Assembly: GCA_029204225.1 (NCBI GenBank) | Contig: MU831859.1 | Span: 1-64,000, forward strand | DNA from: Diphasiastrum complanatum | Lineage: Eukaryota; Streptophyta; Lycopodiopsida; Lycopodiales; Lycopodiaceae | Direction of reading: 5' to 3' | Length of the DNA stretch: 64,000 nt | Shown: one piece after another, positions 47,125 through 62,884 of the stretch | Numbering within the stretch: the first letter of the stretch is position 1 | Layout: every line of letters starts with the position of its first letter | The notes under the pieces: model-generated | Seen by the model: the letters and a program-made list of their open reading frames with translations, nothing else | The model's database searches: none | What the model was told of the DNA's origin: nothing | Position numbers and translations under genes: made by a program

Positions 47125-47429
47125 CGTCCAACCCTCAACTTTAGTGCCATATCCAAATGTGAGGGAAGAGAGAAGACAGTACCAGAAGATAAGACGGGAG
47201 GAAAATGAGAAAGAACAAAACAATCACAAAACCTCCAGTCGGCATCGAACGGGAACCCCAAACGGGCTCACCACTGCGCACTGATCAAAATGATTGGTTG
47301 CACCAACATGAACCACCTTTTCACATGGTGGAGGATGAGGAACCACGCACTGAAAGGCTCACACTCTTGCTGTCAAGCCATGTTAGTTTACCCCTCTGAG
47401 AACTACTGTGGATTGCACCACAAGCAAAA

Positions 47430-48443
47430 AGCCTTTTAGCGAAATGGGCCAATGCGGATGAGGAGCCAGTAGTGCTTGAGCCCATCTATTGTGCGGGCTA
47501 TGATGAAACAAATAACGTCCTCCACATCGGAGCAACATGGAAAAGTGAGGAACACAACATCACTTTGCCAATCAAACACAAGAGATACGAGGATGAGGCG
47601 GCAGTGGTAGATGGAGGATCGGGTGTCAATCTGATCTCCACTACTTTGTACAAAAAATGGGGATTACAAGGATTGAAGCCAACTAGATTCGCCATCAAGC
47701 TAGCAGATCAATCCTGTGTGAAACCAAAAGGTGTAGTTGTTGATATTGCCGTAAAGATAGCAGGCATGCAGTATGTGATTACTTTTGTGGTCATGGATAT
47801 ACTTGAATCTCCATCTGCATACCATGTTTTACTGGGAAGACCATGGTTGAGAGTTGTGCAAGTAGTACACAAATGGGGTACAGGGAAACTCACCTTCGAG
47901 AACAGAGAACAGGCTGTAAAGTTAGATCCAACCACATGGGCAGTGAAACCTATTGCACCCAAAGCTGATGACGGATCATCCACGACAGATCATACGATTG
48001 ACTGCCCAAGGCCAGCCAAGGGAGGTCACTATCATTCAAAGACGAATGTCATGAGATGGATGGATGCATTAGCAACTATTGATTGTCAGGCATGTCAATA
48101 TGAATCAGATCCAGAACCAAATACATCTTCACCCAAATGTTACACTATGGACACACCAATCACATTTGGGGTGAATATGATGAACGTAGCATGGCTGTCA
48201 ACGGAGCCGATTGAGAACCCAGTGGACGATGATCTAGTCCCTTGGCAACATGCTCTAACTTATAATAAGGAGATTGAGCTGATTGATGAACAAGTCCTAC
48301 ACCACATGGACCCAGATCGTTATGGAACCAAGAAGGTACCAGTTCAACCACCACAAAGGTCTGCTATGGCGAAAGTCTCAAGGATCGATCCACCCAAGGC
48401 ACTTGCGAATAAGAAGAATCAGTTGAAGCAATGCTACAACTAG
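47430..48443 (+). pseudogene. Ty3/Gypsy aspartic protease region
   Basis: The open frame contains EAAVVDGGSGVNLISTTLYK, a retropepsin active-site-like motif in which the triad reads Asp-Gly-Gly rather than Asp-Thr/Ser-Gly. It continues with the hydrophobic flap and the ILESPSAYHVLLGRPWL motif typical of Ty3/Gypsy proteases. The remainder is a linker toward RT, ending at a stop. Whether the Gly replacement abolishes activity cannot be judged from sequence. Confidence 0.82.
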
Positions 48444-48879
48444 GTGATCCGATGGAGTGACCTACCCGAAGAGGCAATAACTACAGTAGACGTTGATATT
48501 TGCAACCATGAGACGAATGTCACAACAGTACCGAAGAAGGACAACAAGGATGAAACCACCAAAATGACAAAAAAGAGCAAAAAGAAGGTGTTGGATTCCT
48601 TGAAGTCAATCAAGTTGGACTCAGATACTGCGTCATCTTCTACATAGGTGACATAAAATAAAAAAATGACCAGTCGGGCCAAGATCGATATGCTGAAAGA
48701 GGAATCTTGACGAGCTCTAGTTCACGAGATGCTTGATACTTTCAAGAATTATACATTGGACGACGTGGTAATCATGATGCCGCAAGCCCAATGAGAACCT
48801 CATCAAAGTCAGGCACTAGTGAAACAAGTCTTCGAGGGACCTGCGCGAACACAACCGATGAATCTTGCGGAACCAGGAG
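48444..48879 (+). other. Linker between Gypsy protease and RT
   Basis: Charged, Lys/Asp/Thr-rich translated sequence with several stops and no motif. Expected to be the poorly conserved spacer of the polyprotein. Confidence 0.6.
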
Positions 48880-50100
48880 AAGAAGAAATTATAGTGCATG
48901 TGGGAGAGCAGTTAACACCCATGCAGTTCAAGAGACTACGATCCTTGTTGGTGGAATATAAAGACTGTTTTGCTTAGAGCTATAGTGATCTAAAGGGCAT
49001 TCCGCCAACAGTAGTCCAACACACCATACCTTTGGTGGACGGAGCAGTCTCCAAGATAAGCTGTTACTACCGCAGCAATCTGAATTATACAGAACTGATC
49101 AAGCAAGAGTTACAGAAGCTTATGGATGCAGATTTCATTTACTAAATTGAGCACACGGAATGGGTATCACCGATAGTTATAGTACCCAAGAAGAATGGCA
49201 AAATGCGTATCTGTGTGAATTTGAAGGCACTTAATGCAGTCACCAAAAAGGACCATTTTCCTTTACCATTTATGGAAAGTGTCCTCGATAGAGTAGCTGG
49301 CGACGAAGCCTACAGTTTTTTGGATGACTTCAGCGGCTACAACTAGGTGAAAATAGCCCCCCAGGACCAGCACAAGACAGCATTCGCCATGGAATGGGGA
49401 ACTTATGCCTATGAAGTGATGCCATTCGGACTTTGCAATGCCCCAAGCACTTTCCAGCGAGTCATGCAGGTGGCATTCAAAGATTATTTGCAAAAATTCC
49501 TGGAAATTTTCTTGGACGATCTGTGCGTGCATGGACCAGATTCAGAACACTTATCCAATTTGGAGAAGGTGCTACAAAAATGCCGCGAATACCAGATCTC
49601 CCTGAATCCAGAAAAATGTCAATTCTGGGTGACACATGGCTTGATACTTGGCCATATAGTGTCAAGACACGAGATCGCCACAGATCTATCAAAGATTAGG
49701 ATCATTGTTGATCTACCACCACCGGGAATGATCCTCGAGGTCTACATTTTCATGGGTCATGCTAACTATTATAGGATCTTCACTCTTGATTTTGCGGAGT
49801 TAGCCAAACCAATTTACAAGCTCAAAACAGATCCACATTGGAATGAGGAAGCTCTAAAGGCTTTCCAAAAGATTAAGAATCCACCCAATTGGTCCAGTGA
49901 GTTCCACGTGCATACAGACGCATTGAAGTATGCAGTTGGAGCAGTCTTAACCCAGCCAGGTGAACACAAGAAAGATTTTCCAATCCGATTTGCAAGCCGA
50001 CAGCTCAGTGATACCGAAATGAATTATTCAACCACAGAGCGGGAAGCACTGGCAATGATCTATGCGGTTAAGAAGTTTTGACACTATTTGATGGCCACAC
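48880..50100 (+). pseudogene. Ty3/Gypsy reverse transcriptase and RNase H, broken by stops
   Basis: The frame runs from LTPMQFKRLRSLLVEYKDCF through WVSPIVIVPKKNGKMRICVN, YAYEVMPFGLCNAPSTFQRV and the catalytic region FLEIFLDDLCVHG (Leu-Asp-Asp in place of the usual Val/Met-Asp-Asp). It then enters RNase H with HVHTDALKYAVGAVLTQPGE and STTEREALAMIYAVKKF. Four in-frame stops are seen: TAG near 48976, TAA near 49144, TAG near 49345 and TGA near 50079. Otherwise the frame is well kept, so the element decayed mainly by point changes. Confidence 0.88.
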
Positions 50101-50103
50101 ATT

Positions 50104-51202
50104 TTGCTTTTTATATATCTCGTTAATAAAACTTGCAACACCGAGAGAATCACCAGATGGCTCCTTTTATTGTTGGAATTTGATTTTTGGATAGTAGTTC
50201 GCAAGGGAAAACAACACTACATGGCAGATCATGTGTCACGAATCAAGAGAAAGGAGATTGCAACCCAACCCAATGATGAGTTGGCAGATGCTGTCTTATT
50301 TTATGTGGATACAGTACCAGAATGGGCTGTCGACATTGTTGAATATCTAATGTGGGGCCAACCAGACAAATCACTACCAAAGGTGGAACAGTGGAAATTG
50401 ATCTTGAAGGATAGACCTTATCAGCTGATTGCCGGCCAGTTGTACCGAAGAGGTCCAGATGAAATTCTTTGGTGGTGTATTCTTCCTCATGAGATCACCC
50501 AGATCATTTCGCTTTCACATGAAGGCATGGGTGGAGGTCATTTTGCATCTAACATTACAATTCGTAAGATCCTGCAATCAAGATGTTGGTGGCCAACGAT
50601 TCATAAAGACACGGAGGAATACTTGAAAAAGTGCGATGTGTGCCAAAGGGCGAGGAGACCAACAAGATTGAACTATGATCTACTGCACCCAATCTTAGCC
50701 AAAGCACCATTCGAAAAATGGGGATTGGTTTATATTGGTCCAATTCACCCTGCAGCAAGGAGTTCTCAGGCTCAATACATAATCGTAGCCACAGACTACC
50801 TCACCAAATGGGTCGAAGCCAAGGCAGTAAGAGTAGCTGATGCTAGGACCACTACCAAGTTCCTTTATGAAAATATCATTGTGCGCTTTGGATGCCCGGT
50901 GGAACTAGTCAATGATCGCGGAAGCCATTTCATCAAGGTCCTGTTGGAGGAATTCTTCGTGATCCACAAAACCAGTACGCCTTATTATCCTCGTGGTAAT
51001 AGGCAAGCAGAATCATCCAATAAGATCCTGTGTAGCGTGCTCACAAAAACAGTTGAAGCTAGCAGATCGTATTGAGAACACAAGTTGCATGCTGTACTAT
51101 GGGCATTCAGGACAACATATAAAGGGAGCACTGATCAAACACCCCTTCCCATTGGTATATGGTCAGGATGTTGTGATGCCAGTAGAGTTTTTAGTTCCTT
51201 CA
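50104..51202 (+). pseudogene. Ty3/Gypsy RNase H end and integrase
   Basis: Continues with LVNKTCNTERITRWLLLLLE and the RNase H end (KGKQHYMADHVSRI). Integrase follows: zinc region (HEGMGGGHFASNITIRKIL, then CDVCQRARRPTRL) and core, with YIIVATDYLTKWVEAKAV, RFGCPVELVNDRGSHF and YYPRGNRQAESSNKIL. The last is the place of the catalytic Glu (AES in place of the usual VES). A stop at about 51072 and a frame change follow. The element ends at about 51202 where a Copia LTR begins, so its 3' LTR is missing. Confidence 0.88.
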
Positions 51203-51624
51203 GCATCGTGTAACTTCTAGATTAGAGTGATTAAACATGTACAACTAATCATGAATCACAAGAGTGGTAGATTAGTCACGACCTAGAGTGTATCTGCTGA
51301 TGTCATGCTATCAGATCAGATATCTGTACTTCTGGGTACTTGCATGATCTTGCCGATCCTTTTTGGAGCTTGAGGGCAGAAAAGAATGTCGTGACAATTT
51401 TTGTATCGTATCGTGTCTTTTGACTTTTGCGTCGTCTGAATTTCTCCTGCTGTACCACAAAAAATTCTCTTTCGCGAATCTTTCGCATTCGTGTCCTCTC
51501 GTTAGGATGTTCGTGAACATTTTTTTGCTATGTGTCATTTGACTTTCATGTTCGCAGACTTTTTTGTCAGAGCGAGGGCTGAAAGCTATCAAAGCTTTCA
51601 TAGTAGAAACACTTTGTTTCTTCA
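51203..51624 (-). repeat. Partial LTR of a Copia, same family as 61866-62772
   Basis: In the minus direction it starts TGAAGAAACAAAG (51624) after a purine tract and matches the plus-strand copy at 61866 through to TCTAGAAGTTACACGA. It then stops at the junction with the Gypsy integrase, so about half the LTR is missing. It carries TTCGCGAA (51471-51478) and TGTTCGTGAACA (51508-51519). Confidence 0.78.
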
Positions 51625-51628
51625 GCTC

Positions 51629-52015
51629 CCTCTCAAAGCATGATAGCTACACGACTCCAAGACTGCCCCTCTGTCTCTCAAAAAGTCCTTTGTCTAGGGC
51701 TTTTGTGAAGATGTCAGCAACCATGTCTTTCGTTTTGACGAAGGTGGTCTGCAGCAGCTTCTTCTCAATCAGATCCCTGATTAAGTGGTACTTGATTGCG
51801 ATGTGTTTCGTCCTTGAGTAAAACACATGATCTTTTATCAGATGTATTGCAGATGTATTATCCATCTACAAAACTAGAGGCTCGTTCCTTGTTTCGCCCA
51901 ATTTGTCTAGGAACTGCTTGAGCCAGATTATTTTGTTGGCCATCTTTGTTGATGCAACGTACTCTACTTCGTAGGATGACTAAGCCACAATGGTCTGCTT
52001 CTTGTTGACCCACAT
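51629..52015 (-). pseudogene. Ty1/Copia RNase H tail (minus strand)
   Basis: The minus strand reads KKQTIVA, a stop, SSYEVEYVASTKMANKIIWL, then MDNTSAIHLIKDHVFYSRTK, HIAIKYHLIRDLIEKK and DMVADIFTKALDKGLFERQR, the C-terminal half of Copia RNase H. Upstream sequence is absent: at about 52015 it passes into the GAGAGAG/GAACCGTGAG repeat zone. The downstream purine tract GAGAGGGAGC leads into the LTR at 51624. Confidence 0.85.
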
Positions 52016-52697
<682 letters not shown>

Positions 52698-53017
52698 ATG
52701 GGTGTCTCTCTCTTGCTCCTTCTGAAGGAGCTGTTTGTGGCCCCTCCCTTTCTCCTGCATAGGGATCGCATTTAGGCCATTTGTGGTCCTTTTGGCCACG
52801 CATTTCACTGCAAACGACCCCATTTTGACCGCATTTCACCGCATTTTGACCGCAAAGGACCACCGTTTGGACCGTTGTTGGCCGCATAGAACCGTGACAA
52901 CCATGACAGCCATTGAGAGAGAGAGAGGGAAAGCCATTGAGAATTGTGAGAACCGTTGAGAGCCGTCATGTGGGAGAGCATCTGAGAGAGACAGAGAGCA
53001 TCGTGAGAATCGTGAGA

Positions 53018-56150
<3,133 letters not shown>

Positions 56151-58489
56151 TGATGTTAGGCATGATATGCCAGTTATGGGTGAAAACTTTTCATGATTAG
56201 GTTCAACTCTTGGGGTTCAAACCGACCAATGTCAGTTGGCATTTTGGAGGAACGCTCTCACAAGCATGATCGGCAGTGGCATTGTCGAGTCAGGTGATAG
56301 CTGCAGTGACACACACATCTATAGATTGGAAATTTTTCTTTCGGAGAGAAATGTAGGCTAGCTTGGAGGTACACAAATTTTGATGGTCACGGGTGATGGA
56401 AGTGCGAGGTGGTGCTAGTTGGAAGCCGTTGGGCAAGATAGCAGACTTGCATTGGACGAGTTGTGTGTGGGATGCAGAGGATGAAGAACGGGTCAATGAT
56501 CACACTTTGGATGCTCTTGGAGAGTAGTAAGTGTGATGTTATGCGGTTTTGCAGTCTCGATAAGTCGATTTTGTTCAAGCCATTTTAATTGTGGAGCAGT
56601 GTATCAGGATTGTCATCAAAGAAATACACTTCAATTGCCTATTATGGGTAAGTCAAGTCAATTTGCCATATCGATATTGCATCAGAAATGCAGATTCCAG
56701 TGATGACAGAGTGCAGATCATTTGGTTTGGGCCATGGAAGATCTCACATGTCCACTTGGAGGGATATTGGCATGCATAGTCATGTGAGGGACTTGATGGT
56801 GGCTTTGGAGTTCACATCTTAGTGTATTCCCAGGGAGTGGCTTGAAACCATTCATAGGAGCAAGTGATAGATGATGTTCTTCAGCTGGTGCATCATGTGT
56901 GGTGACCTAGGGACGGGTGAAGCCTACTTGGAGGTAGGTGGCATGGAGTGTATCTAGTGGTGGTACATATCCTGAGGGTGCATTACGGGGTGATGTGAAT
57001 CTAGCATGCCCATGGTTGTGAGCCAGCAAGGATGGAGATGGTTAATCAGGGAGTGACAGTTGATACTTTGGCAAGTGATCAAGTGAGCTGCATGGCTATA
57101 TGCAAAGTAGTCTCCAGGTTGGCATCAGTTAGCCATCATTATTTGGTAAGTAGGATGTAGCTTTTGGTTAGATCCAGTTGGAGTCTAGTTGCACTACAGG
57201 TGGACAGATTCTCGGGGAGCTATCAGTGGGAAATGGGTACTTGATGATCAGATAGTACAAAGTACAGGGTTCTGGAGCTATCCTATCTGATATGTTGTGG
57301 ATCATGAGTGAGTTATTCATCACGATAGTGGATCTAGTTTGCATTGCTTTGGATTGGACGCTATGATGGATACAGTGTTGGTGAGATAGGCTCCTTGGTG
57401 GGAGGCCTATAGACTGGTCAAATCAGAGTTGGTGATGTCAAGCATGGGAAGTTGAGCCTGCATGAGATGTAGGAGAGGCAAATCATCATCAGTATCTTTG
57501 GGAGATGGGCGAGCTACTCAGGTATAGCCTATGGTGAGATTTTTGTACATTCATTCAGTGAGTCCTTGGTAGACTCTTGTGCTTAAAGCATGGGGAATGG
57601 ATGGGGATCAGCTTTCAAGGCTTATTGGACTGGATGTCAGAGCAAAATAGCTTGGAGCATAGCTTTGTTTGGGAGATACATCATGGATAAGGCTTGGAGC
57701 GCTCATTGGTTCGAGATGGTTGATCTTGGATGATATATGAGGACATCTATATGATATGTTTGGACGTGAGAGCATCTTGGTTATAGGTGCAGGCCATGGT
57801 CAGGGACCTGATTTAGTGACCAGTGGTGTAGCAGCGGATCTACAGGTGACAGGTGCTAGTACGACAGGATATCATAGTTTGTGCAAGCCTGGTCATGTAT
57901 TTGACGTATTCGTGTTGGTTTGCATGAATGTGTGCTTGCATGTTACCTTGTCACAGGAGTCTAGATTTGAGTTGGAGTTTTATGTGGTTGTGCATTTGTT
58001 ATGTTTGAAACAAAGTAGTCATTTTATGCTCATTGACTTGTTGTTATGTCTGCTAGCTGTCTATCTGGTAGGGTATAGTCTTATGGTGGCAGTAAGATTT
58101 CCTCAGGTTGAGTCTCAGTCGTTCATTTATGTCAGCTTTATAAGTTTGTGCTTGTAAGTGTCTAATTCGATGTCAGCCTAGCTAGATGGAGGATGTAAGT
58201 CTCATGGTGGTAGTGGGATTTCCTCAGTTTGAGCCATGTTGCTCATGTGGTCCACTTGTGGTCAAGTCGGATTGGGGACGAGTCAGTTGGTCATGTATGG
58301 TAGACTCTCTGTATGAGCATTGTGTTTATATGATAGTTTTTGAGTCAAACCTAGTGATTTGTTGGTGTGCTTGAGTGTGAGTCAAGTACAGAGTAGCTAT
58401 GATATGCATAAGATCTTTTGGACACTCCAGACGTTGCTACAATATATTGTTTTTTTTACTCCTATCACATTTGAGCTTAAGGGAGAGAG
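56151..58489 (+). other. G-rich repeat-derived region, probably the 3' part of an LTR element
   Basis: The plus strand is conspicuously rich in G and T compared with its AT-rich neighbours, and no long reading frame survives. It ends with CTTAAGGGAGAGAG at about 58475, which looks like a polypurine tract, directly before an LTR-like sequence. This suggests the decayed internal part of a retroelement. No RT, integrase or gag motif was recognised. Confidence 0.4.
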
Positions 58490-58750
58490 TTAGAAATTTC
58501 TAATTTGATTCATTAGTATAAGCTATAAATGTGATGATGTAATTAGTGTACACTTTATTTGGTTTACTGTATATTGTTGTGATCGGGACGTGACCCATTA
58601 GGATATATTGACGGGCACTGATCCCGTAGTTGTGGTACGATTGGTGTTGCTTAATAGTGTTCATAACACTATACCGGGGTTTTGGTATGATTATGAAGCC
58701 AGTCATTGGGTTTCTAGTTCAGATATTGCCATAGATTATACTCGAAGGTA
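58490..58750 (+). repeat. LTR-like sequence after a polypurine tract
   Basis: Begins TTAGAAATTTCTAATTTG just after CTTAAGGGAGAGAG. Length and right edge unknown. Confidence 0.4.
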
Positions 58751-61700
58751 ACATAAGTTTGAACCCATTCACCTCATAATAATCCATCTCAAATATCTTT
58801 TTCAATGATATAAATATTTTTCATTTACTAATTCTTGTGTTCTCTCCAATCAAGCAAACTTAATTTGATTCAATCTTTGATGCAATTGCCATGATCTATC
58901 TACGAAAGCTTGACCATCTTTTTCAATGGTTTTATCATGATAATGTATGTGGTTTTGGAAATATATAATATATATATAGCTCTAATGGTGTTTTTCAACC
59001 ACTTTGAGCGATAGCTTCTCCATGTTTTTCAATGGATTAGCAATAGCTAATTTATCATGCTAAGTATATTTGTTAAGCATTACACATCACTCAAACTAAG
59101 AAATTTATGATAAATTTTTTTTAAAAGTCATTTTTCTCAATTTTAGTGAATTTTATGAGACCGACTCGCTTCAACTGTCTTTTTCATAATGGTGCAGAGA
59201 ATCTTATTGGAAGATTCAGCTTGACCATTCCCTCTTTTAAGGATCAATTTACCTTTTTGGATCATTCGGATCCGAGTTACGGATTAGAAGTTATAGCCAT
59301 TTGAAATTCCTAATAAGTTTAACTCTTGAAAAGCATATATAATATTCCATTATAAAAATAGAATTTGATTGCTCTTTATTTTCTGGAGTTTTTACAGTAG
59401 AAGGTAAATCTGTAATTCATTAGACTGTAAAAACATACCATTTACTGTATACTATGGGTTATAGATTCAATATGAGCACATAAATCCATTTTTTTTCAGA
59501 TTCATAAAAACAGATACTTAGTATTCATAATAACCGAAAAACTCGGTCTACATGCTTAACCAAATGATTAAACCAAAAAATACAGTTAAAAGGTAAATGA
59601 TTTCACCTCAGATCCTTATGCTCTTACTTAAATTTCAAGGAGGCTGTCCATATGCTAAAGTCTTTTCTTCAACAGTTGGAGTCACTCTGCATTTTTCTTC
59701 AGTAGCCCACATATTTTACTGCCAGACTGCCGGTTCCATCAATATCTTTATCGGGTCGTCTTCTTCATTTTACCAAAAAGTTCTGAATGAAAGGAAGAGG
59801 GGTCGCAGAAGGAAGGAGAGAGATAGATGGAGCGAGAGAGAGAGGTCGGCAGACAGAGAGGGATAGAGTGAGGGAGAGAGATCTCTGAGAGAGATCGAAG
59901 AGGGAGTGCTGACAGTGTCTGTTGACCAGGGATGAACCAGTAGGCAAGAGCGCACGTAAATCTGCATGAAAGGTCTTCTTCCCATGATCATACTCCAGTA
60001 TCAATCAACATAAAATCAAATCATTAAGAAAGAGAATGCAGTAGAAGAATCCATGCCTCTATTCATAACCAGATTACTAGAATGCTCTTCGCTCATAACA
60101 AAAGCAAGCCTCTCCTCTACATTGCAATGAACACTGGAACGAATGAAGTGATGAATGCCCCCCTTTCCGAATGCCTCGAGAACGAGAGAGGTTACCAACC
60201 GCTCACTTTCAAACACCATCCTCTTGTTGTTTTCTACTGAATCCATTTCATGGAATTTGACTTTACTCCTTCTGATAAAAAGTTTCAGCTCCATTTGACA
60301 AGTGTTGATTAAGGATATGTGGGCTCTGAAATATCGAAGAGTCCATGGTAGGACCTCTTCCAACTACTTTTAGAAGTGTATTTTCTTCATAACTGACCTT
60401 CAATAAAGATTATAGCACCTTTCACATCATTTCTTTGTTTCATTTTGAAAACCATCACATGAATATGCGTTTGGCCTCTCAACATAATTTTGAAATTGAT
60501 CAATCAGGTTGTATTTCAATCTTTCGCATTGTGTCGACCTCGACAATTCTTTTCATCCAAGGCACCTGAATGTCTTATAAGCATTTTCACCTGCAAAACT
60601 TTATTTTGACTCGTATATTTTGCAGTGTCCTCAATCGATAAGGATTCATCGATTTTCATCCAAAACCCCTTCAATTGTGAAGCAATGTTACTAAATCCTT
60701 GATTTGAGCTAGAACTCCAAATTTTCTTCGATAATCTTTGATGGATCGTGGTTAATTATTGTTTGAACGATTTTGAGCTTGCCAACGTATTTTGTTTTGT
60801 GGAATATTTTTGGACCTTATGATAAGGTCATGGTCCTAATTATTCAAGGACATCCTTAATCTTCAAAACGGTATTTTCGCTGGTTTGTTGTCTTTGTCTT
60901 GAACTGAACTTTGCTTGTCGTTGTTTGCAGGACCCTTAGCCTTTGGACCTTTCCTTGAAACTTAAGTCAGTGCCTTAAAGGTACCTGGGCATCTTTTATT
61001 AATCATGATATAAAGTACATTTCATCATTACAATATGGTGAAAAATTGCCATTTAATAAAACTACTTATCAACTGTCGATATTATCATCCATCAAAGTCA
61101 GTTATAAGTGTTGCTAAAAATAGCTTATTGTTGTTTAACAAATTTACTAAAAATAGTAACGTAGTAAAAATAGCTCTAATTTGTCTGATATAACTGTCAT
61201 TTGAAACTTGATTATGACATTTAAACATGCCATAGAATTTCCTAGCTACTCTTTAACATAGCCACATTCGTATATCAGTACAAAGTGGCATAATAGCAGA
61301 TTTTGCACATATGAGATACATGTAGCACATTTTCTTCTAGAAAATCAGCATCAATGATTGTAGTTGCTGAAAATTTTGAAATTTTGACCCGAAAAGTGCA
61401 CTACAACAGCCAACTACCACACATAGGAAAGTTAGCCTAGTGTATGCTATACTTGGAGGCATGTCCCAAGTTTGTCGGTCGAATTTGGCCGTACCGGGCT
61501 GACCTTAGTGTGACAAGTGGTAGGTTAGGACACCTGCCTTTTCATGCAACTATGGATACTCTATATGTGTAGTGTTTCTTTGTAATCTAATAACTTTTGT
61601 TGTGCCATCTTTGAGAGCTTGTGAGGAGTGGCTATGGTGATTGTGTGATGTGATCTGCATACCGCACTAGATTCTATTGGAATTTTAACTCCTTTATGTG

Positions 61701-61865
61701 GCTAACTAGAGTCAAATTATTGAACTCAAAGAGGCCTTTACCAAAACCTTGCTTTTTGGAAGAAATCAAACTTGCATTAGTCATAGAGGATAACCCAACA
61801 AGGTCATTGTGTTTTTAGCTAGTTATGCACCTTCCAAAGGGAACACAATGAAATAACAAGATAAT
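58751..61865. other. Mostly gene-free intergenic stretch
   Basis: No recognised gene. The part 59790-59900 is an imperfect GA-rich tract. A minus-strand frame at 60016-60363 is listed separately. Confidence 0.5.
60016..60363 (-). other. Unrecognised 115-codon open frame
   Basis: The minus-strand frame starts MEEVLPWTLRYFRAHISLIN and has a mixed, protein-like composition with charged and hydrophobic residues, unlike the repeat artefacts elsewhere. I do not recognise a family. It stops before a GA/CT-rich tract, and a neighbouring frame (MILEYDHGKKTFHADLRALL, from 60004) could be a continuation after a shift. It may be a fragment of a host gene or of an unfamiliar repeat. Confidence 0.25.
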
Positions 61866-62772
61866 TGAAGAAACAAAACGTTTCTACTAACAAAGCTTTG
61901 ATAGCTTTCAGCCCTCGTCCGACGAAAAAGTTCGTGAACACGAAAGTCAAAAGACACAAAGTGAAAATGTTTGCGAACACCTTGATGAGAAGACATGAAT
62001 GCGAAAGATTTGCAAAAGAGATTTTTTTTGCGGTATAACATGAGAAAGTCAGACGACGCGAAAGTCAAAAGACATGAGGCGACATCCGCGACATCCTTTT
62101 CTGCCCTCACGCTCCAAAAAAAGACTGGCAAGATCATGCAAGTACCCAGAAGTATAGATATCTGATCTGATAGCATGACGTCAGCAGATACACTCTAGGT
62201 CGTGGCTAATCTGCCACTCTTGTGATTCATGATTAATTGTTAATGTTTAATCACTCTAATCTAGAAGTTACACGACGCAACTATATACCTTATGGTTGAT
62301 GCATGATATATAGTGTATGAAGAAGTCTAATGCTAGTAAACAAGAAGACGAATAGATTACGAGTCCATCTGCGTGTGAGACAATTTTTTGCATAGGATTT
62401 GTAGATCCACAAGTTTGCTACTCGTGGGAGAACTATATTTCTCTCATGCCAACGCCTTGCATGGATTTGCATGCAGTGCTTGAAGAATCAAAAGAATCAG
62501 TAGATGATTTTGTAGCCGTTGTGCACATATCACTCTTATCATGTCTGATCTTAAATGCAAATTAGTTTGCTGTTATTCGTGTGTCTGATTCAATTATTCA
62601 TTTAATTTTGCACCTTGGTTTGAATTTTGTTGAATGCTGTGTTAATCTCAAACATAGAGCAGCAGTGTCTATCTACATTCTGGAGGACTGTAGGAATGAT
62701 ACAACTGGCAGTGATGAGCAATCATATCTGAAATCCATCCAAATCGTTTGCTTTCACGATTGTTTTGCATCA
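61866..62772 (+). repeat. 5' LTR of a Copia element running off the right edge
   Basis: Starts TGAAGAAACAAAACG and ends GCATCA one base before the primer site. About the first 420 bases match, in inverse orientation, the partial LTR at 51203-51624. It contains TTCGTGAA (61931-61938) and many GAA words. Confidence 0.78.
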
Positions 62773-62773
62773 G

Positions 62774-62786
62774 TGGTATCAGAGCC
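62774..62786 (+). other. Primer-binding site, initiator-Met tRNA type
   Basis: TGGTATCAGAGCC, about 100 bases before the gag start. Confidence 0.85.
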
Positions 62787-62884
62787 TACCTTGTCATAGT
62801 TTGATGTAGCCGAGAAGCTATCAGATCCAAGAGGCCAAGCATTCAAACAAACAACCATCAACAAGAGAACACACTTCAAAAGCA

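Noticed and set aside
61409-61510. CACTACAACAGCC near a GTGGTAGG as a second CACTA element
   Set aside because: The two ends are not inverted repeats of each other and no subterminal repeats are present.
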